Part shown: positions 34,620-38,088 of the stretch, one piece after another | How positions within the stretch are numbered: the first letter of the stretch is position 1 | Layout of the letters: each line of letters begins with the position of its first letter | Source of the DNA: Actinomycetes bacterium | GTDB lineage: Bacteria; Actinomycetota; Acidimicrobiia; Acidimicrobiales; RAAP-2 | Reading direction: 5' to 3' | Length of the DNA stretch: 38,088 bases | Assembly: GCA_021801235.1 (NCBI GenBank) | Contig: JAJYYG010000082.1 | Span: forward strand, 1-38,088 | Position numbers and translations under genes: made by a program | Notes under the pieces: model-generated | Told to the model about the DNA's origin: nothing | The model's input: the letters and a program-made list of their open reading frames with translations, nothing else | Databases searched by the model: none

Positions 34620-34645
34620 CACGGCCGTTCGTGACACGGCCGTTC
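34617..34645. repeat. Tandem 14-bp repeat with palindromic cores
   Basis: TGACACGGCCGTTC occurs twice with one base between (34617-34630 and 34632-34645). Each copy contains the perfect palindrome ACGGCCGT. The first copy begins at the stop codon of the PIG-V-like gene. The spacing and symmetry look like a binding site for a dimeric regulator upstream of the acyltransferase promoter. Confidence 0.65.
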
Positions 34646-34646
34646 T

Positions 34647-34659
34647 GGACGGGCCGTCC
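34647..34659. promoter_or_regulatory. Inverted repeat GGACGG-G-CCGTCC
   Basis: A 6-bp dyad immediately after the tandem repeat, sharing the ACGG/CCGT half-sites. It could extend the operator-like cluster, or form a weak terminator hairpin after 34619. Confidence 0.4.
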
Positions 34660-34694
34660 GCGGGCGCGACGGCCGGTGCGCGGAGGGGCGGCGT

Positions 34695-34700
34695 TACACT
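34695..34700 (+). promoter_or_regulatory. -10 box TACACT; acyltransferase/SGNH mRNA probably leaderless
   Basis: TACACT followed by exactly 6 nt and GTG 34707, the same geometry as at cysD. GGAGGGG at 34682-34688 is too far (18 nt) to serve as a ribosome site. Confidence 0.55.
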
Positions 34701-34706
34701 CTCCCG

Positions 34707-36881
34707 GTGACTCGTCCTGCGGCTCGAACGCCCGGGGTCGCGCCCGCCGACGGGGGTCCGGAGCCGGCCGTGGGGAAGATCCCCCCGCTCGACGGCATCC
34801 GGGCGCTGGGCATTGCGTTGGTCCTGTTCTTCCACGGTGGCTTTGCGTGGGCTAGCGGCGGGTTCTTCGGAGTGGACGTGTTCTTCGTCCTGTCCGGGTT
34901 TCTCATCACCGGACTGCTGATCTCGGAGTTCCGGCAGAACCTCCATATCGGGCTGAGACGGTTCTGGGGTCATCGTGTCCGGCGGCTGTTACCCGCCTTG
35001 CTGGCCATGCTGGCCGGCGTCGCGCTGTACGGGGTCTTTCTCGCGCCGCCGGACACCCTCGGCCAGTTGCGCGGGGACGCGGTGGCCACGCTCCTGTACG
35101 GCAACAACTGGCATCTCATGACCGGGCCCACCGGGTACTTCGCCGACCTCAACACCCCCCGTCCGTTGCTGCCCACCTGGTCGCTCTCGATCGAGGAGCA
35201 GTTCTATGTGGTCTGGCCGCTGGTCGTACTCGCGGTCCTCGCCTGGACGCGTTCGCTGCGAACCCTGCTCGTCGTCACGGTCACCGGCGCCGTGGCCAGC
35301 GCCGTTGCCATGTCCGTGCTCTACCACGGTGGCTCCGGTGAGAACCGCGTGTACTACGGGACCGACACCCGGGCCCAGGCGCTCCTGATCGGCGCAGCTC
35401 TGGCGATCGTCCTGGCACGGCCGCTCCGGGGCGGCGGGACCGGGGGCCGGCCTCGGGAAAGGACAGCTCCGTCGTTGGTCATCGAGCTCGGCGCCGGACG
35501 CGTCGGCCGTTGGGCGCTCACTGCGGTGGGCGGCCTGGGGCTGGCCACGGTGGCCTGGATGTCCGTCACCAGCAGCGGTTCGACGACCTGGATCTACCAC
35601 GGAGGCTTCGCCCTGGTGGCGGTGGCCACAGCCGCGGTCATCGCCTGCGTGGCGCTCGTCCCCACCAGCCCATGGGCCCGGGTCCTCTCCCTGCGTCCCG
35701 TCCGATACGTGGGTGCAATTTCGTACGGCCTCTACCTCTGGCACTGGCCGATCTTCCTCGTGGTCGACAACGCCCGCACGGGCCTGGTCGGGTGGCCCCT
35801 TTTCCTCGTGCGCGTGGCGATCGCCGTCGGGGTGGCGTCCCTCTCGTACCACGTGCTCGAGATGCCCATCCGGCGAGGGGTGCTGCGGGGATGGCGGGGG
35901 TGGACCGCCGTCCCGTTGGCCATCGGTACGACGGCTGTGGTGATGGTGGCCGCAACTGCGGGTGCCACGCCGGCCCTGAGCGCGTCGGTCGGCAGCCTCG
36001 CGACTGATGGCCACTCCGGATCGGCAGCGACCCCGGCCCAGGTCGCAGGGGACCCGGCCACCGATGCCAGTGCCCCGTCGGTACCGAGCGGGGTCGGTGG
36101 GCCGATCCGGGTCCTGCTGGTGGGGGACTCCGAAGCCAGTTTCCTCTCCTTCGGCCTGGGGCCGCTGTCGGCGGCCTACGGCGTCGACTTCGCCAACGAC
36201 GGAGTGTTCGGTTGCGGGCTCCTGCAGGGCGAGACCATGTTCCACGGCACGTTGGTCTCCCAGGTCGACGGCGAGCGGGAGGGTCGCATCGAGGTGCCGT
36301 GCGCCTCCCAACTGGTCCGATGGCGGGCCGACCTCCAGGCCTTCCACCCCGACGTCGTGCTCCTGGAAGACGGGGAGTACGAAGTGCGGAACCAGCTCCT
36401 CCACGGGAAGTGGACCCACATCGGGGAACCCGCCTTTGACGCCGCGGAGCTGGGGGCGATCCGGTCCGCCGTCTCGACGCTCCGGTCCACCGGTGCGACC
36501 GTGGTGTTGCTGACCGCCCCGTACTACCACCAGCCCGAGCAGGCAGACGGCGAGCCGTGGCCCGAGGACAACCCCGCCCGGGTCGACATCTACAACCGCC
36601 TGCTGCGTGAGGTCGCCTCCCAGTCGGGAGGGGACGTGGTGGTGGCGAACCTCAATGCCCGGCTCGACCCGGGAGGGAAGTACGCCCAGACCATCAACGG
36701 GGTTGACGTGCGCTTTGCGGACGGCATCCATATCGACGTCGCCGGGGCCAAGATGGTCGCCCCCTGGCTGCTGACCCGGGCTGCCGCCCTGGGCACCGCC
36801 AATCGGGCGAGTCGGCTGGCCCGGGCGGACGGGCATCCCGCCGCGCCGGACAAGGTCACCGGAGCCACGGCTGCGGCCTAG
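34707..36881 (+). CDS. Acyltransferase 3 fused to SGNH hydrolase domain (OafA-like)
   Basis: 724 residues. The membrane domain (about 25-395) has the catalytic-type His H43 in LFFHGG, VDVFFVLSGFLIT, the Arg motif FWGHRVRRLLP (86-96), TWSLSIEEQFYVVWP and SYGLYLWHWPIFL. A Ser/Ala/Pro-rich linker (420-463) leads to the extracytoplasmic SGNH domain with GDS (473-475) and DGIH (672-675). Block III reads DGEYEV, again without Asn. It shares HIGxPAFD and PGGKY with the fusion at 8068-10086, so the two are true paralogues. The likely role is O-acylation of an envelope glycan outside the membrane. The start GTG 34707 is supported by the -10 box six bases upstream. The stop TAG lies in a CTAG shared with the convergent gene. 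Confidence 0.9.
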   Translation: MTRPAARTPGVAPADGGPEPAVGKIPPLDGIRALGIALVLFFHGGFAWASGGFFGVDVFFVLSGFLITGLLISEFRQNLHIGLRRFWGHRVRRLLPALLAMLAGVALYGVFLAPPDTLGQLRGDAVATLLYGNNWHLMTGPTGYFADLNTPRPLLPTWSLSIEEQFYVVWPLVVLAVLAWTRSLRTLLVVTVTGAVASAVAMSVLYHGGSGENRVYYGTDTRAQALLIGAALAIVLARPLRGGGTGGRPRERTAPSLVIELGAGRVGRWALTAVGGLGLATVAWMSVTSSGSTTWIYHGGFALVAVATAAVIACVALVPTSPWARVLSLRPVRYVGAISYGLYLWHWPIFLVVDNARTGLVGWPLFLVRVAIAVGVASLSYHVLEMPIRRGVLRGWRGWTAVPLAIGTTAVVMVAATAGATPALSASVGSLATDGHSGSAATPAQVAGDPATDASAPSVPSGVGGPIRVLLVGDSEASFLSFGLGPLSAAYGVDFANDGVFGCGLLQGETMFHGTLVSQVDGEREGRIEVPCASQLVRWRADLQAFHPDVVLLEDGEYEVRNQLLHGKWTHIGEPAFDAAELGAIRSAVSTLRSTGATVVLLTAPYYHQPEQADGEPWPEDNPARVDIYNRLLREVASQSGGDVVVANLNARLDPGGKYAQTINGVDVRFADGIHIDVAGAKMVAPWLLTRAAALGTANRASRLARADGHPAAPDKVTGATAAA

Positions 36882-38088
36882 CCGGGACCGGCGTACACGA
36901 CCACCGACATGTCACCCACCCTGCCCCGGTAGCCGGGGAGACCGGGCGACGTCGGTCGCCAGGTGGCCACCTGGACGACCCAACGCTCGTGGCCGTTGCT
37001 CAGGTAACCAGGGCCGAACTGGGCCTTCCAGAACGGGCTGACGACGGGGTGGTACCCGTCCTGGTCGAGGCGGTTGATCAGTCCGATGAACCGTTCGACG
37101 TCGAGCAGACGGGTTCCCCCTGCCCCACTGGTGCCGGCCGCGTTGTCGCCGACGAAGACGGTCCCGTCCCGGGTGATGTCGGGGGCGACCAGGGCGACGA
37201 GCCTTGCCACCTGCGGGTCGGACACCGTGGTGAGCGGGGGGATCTCGAGCACCCGGGCCGTGGCCACCCCGCACGCGGCGGCGCCCACGATGCACAGGAC
37301 GACCCGGATCCCCCTCGCTCCATGGAGCAGCGGCGGTGGGCGGAGCAGACCGAGGCCGATCGGCACGGAGACGGGCAGGGCAACGGCCCAGACGACGAGG
37401 TAGCCGTAGACGGAGCCGGTCACCCGGGTGACGGCCACCCCGGTGACGACGCACCCGACCAGACCGAGCGCAGCGAGTCCGGCGGCGAAGAGGTTCCTCT
37501 GGCGTGCGGCGATCACCGTCACCGCCGTGCCGGCCACCGCAACGACGACGGAGACGACGACGTCAGCGGCGGCGTGGGCCGGAGCCGAGCCCAGCACGGA
37601 GTGCATCACCTCGGCGGGTCCCTGGGCGAGCACCCCGAGTGCAGCCACTACGGACCACACACCCACCACCACCGACTGCCCCGGCCGGCCGCTGGTGAAG
37701 AACCGCATGAGGAGCGTGAAGTTGCCGGGGTGGTTGGTCAGCTGCTGGACCACCGGCGGGATCCACATCAGCACGAACACGGCGGACCCCGCGACCGCCC
37801 ACGACCAGCCGCGCCATCTCCATCTGCTTTGCCCTTGGCCGGGCACGGGCCGCACCTCGGGCACGGGCGTCGGCGTCCGTTCCGATCGGTCCCCTCTGTG
37901 GCGGTCGGCGAGGCGGACAGCCAGGCACGCAACGGCCGAGGCCACGAAGAGCGCGGCCACCACCGGCAGGACCGAGATGTCGGTCTGGATGATGAACGAG
38001 CCGACCACGAGCGCCGCCAGAAGCGAGAGCGGGGACCGGTCCACCGCAGCTGCGCAGAGCACGGTGAAGAGGAGGAGCGGGAAGATCA
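36878..38088 (-). CDS. GT-C-like membrane protein, C-terminal part cut by window edge
   Basis: About 402 residues are visible and the frame stays open to the edge, so the N-terminus with any catalytic loop is outside. There are about eight hydrophobic segments, including LLAALVVGSFIIQTDISVLP, a type of segment I associate with actinobacterial GT39/ArnT-like proteins. A polar cytoplasmic loop (near 70-95) and a long extracytoplasmic loop before FTSGRPGQSVVVG follow. The C-terminal 130 residues form a soluble domain (DGTVFVGDNAAG, RFIGLINRLDQDGYHPVV, WVVQVATW). A polyprenyl-phosphate-sugar transferase is the best guess from topology and context. The stop shares CTAG with the acyltransferase gene on the other strand. 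Confidence 0.6.
   Translation of the reverse strand, partial: IFPLLLFTVLCAAAVDRSPLSLLAALVVGSFIIQTDISVLPVVAALFVASAVACLAVRLADRHRGDRSERTPTPVPEVRPVPGQGQSRWRWRGWSWAVAGSAVFVLMWIPPVVQQLTNHPGNFTLLMRFFTSGRPGQSVVVGVWSVVAALGVLAQGPAEVMHSVLGSAPAHAAADVVVSVVVAVAGTAVTVIAARQRNLFAAGLAALGLVGCVVTGVAVTRVTGSVYGYLVVWAVALPVSVPIGLGLLRPPPLLHGARGIRVVLCIVGAAACGVATARVLEIPPLTTVSDPQVARLVALVAPDITRDGTVFVGDNAAGTSGAGGTRLLDVERFIGLINRLDQDGYHPVVSPFWKAQFGPGYLSNGHERWVVQVATWRPTSPGLPGYRGRVGDMSVVVYAGPG

Noticed and set aside
33066-36836. Long minus-strand frames (33066-34973 and 34989-36836) opposite the PIG-V-like and acyltransferase genes
   Set aside because: Asp/Arg/Gly/His-rich antisense shadows. The plus-strand proteins have clear membrane topology and motifs.
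36990-37035. Similarity between the KAQFG string in the right-edge protein and the flippase C-terminus (near 17420)
   Set aside because: Only five residues, in unrelated contexts; treated as chance.
1-38088. Search for tRNA, rRNA, CRISPR repeats, IS termini or phage genes
   Set aside because: No cloverleaf-like sequence, regularly spaced repeats, transposase motif or low-GC island was seen by eye; weak examples could still be missed without a computed search.

Overview
This is about 38 kb of very GC-rich DNA (roughly 70% or more by eye) that is densely coding. Many genes start with GTG, adjacent genes often share 4-bp GTGA/ATGA junctions, and several starts sit just downstream of a TANNNT -10 box, the arrangement of leaderless mRNAs. 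Together with a full-length AftD-type arabinofuranosyltransferase this points to an actinobacterium (Actinomycetota). A deep-branching class such as Acidimicrobiia is a guess that the window alone cannot prove. I see no tRNA, rRNA, IS element, phage gene or CRISPR array.

Layout. (1) 1-2545, minus strand: a SAM methyltransferase followed by two tandem WbsX-type (GH99-like) proteins, the second cut by the window edge. (2) 2658-7970, plus strand: cysD-cysN-cysC (sulfate to APS to PAPS), a translationally coupled YVTN beta-propeller lipoprotein, and a membrane-anchored GH43-type glycosidase. (3) 8068-11188, minus: an acyltransferase-3/SGNH fusion and a second methyltransferase. (4) 11299-15945, plus: the 1548-residue AftD-like enzyme. 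(5) 15942-27753, minus: a GT4 glycosyltransferase, a Wzx-like flippase, a UDP-galactopyranose-mutase-like flavoprotein, a PIG-V-like and a GT39-like GT-C enzyme, and two tandem members of an unnamed multi-spanning family. (6) 27803-36881, plus: a third and fourth member of that family interleaved with a stand-alone acyltransferase-3, a second PIG-V-like enzyme and a second acyltransferase/SGNH fusion. (7) 36878-38088, minus: the C-terminal part of another GT-C-like protein.

Interpretation. The window reads as a cell-envelope polysaccharide or lipoglycan locus. A cytoplasmic GT4 could build a lipid-linked glycan and the flippase move it across the membrane. A battery of polyprenyl-phosphate-sugar-dependent GT-C enzymes (AftD, GT39-like, PIG-V-like and the four paralogues) could then extend it outside, and three acyltransferase-3 proteins decorate it. 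WbsX-type proteins and GH43 could trim it. The PAPS module suggests sulfation, but no sulfotransferase is visible here.

The most novel element is the four-member paralogous membrane family at 23642-33228. All four carry a CxC[GA]D motif in the first predicted extracytoplasmic loop, where GT-C enzymes place their catalytic acid. Three of the four also have a second cysteine pair at the extreme C-terminus.
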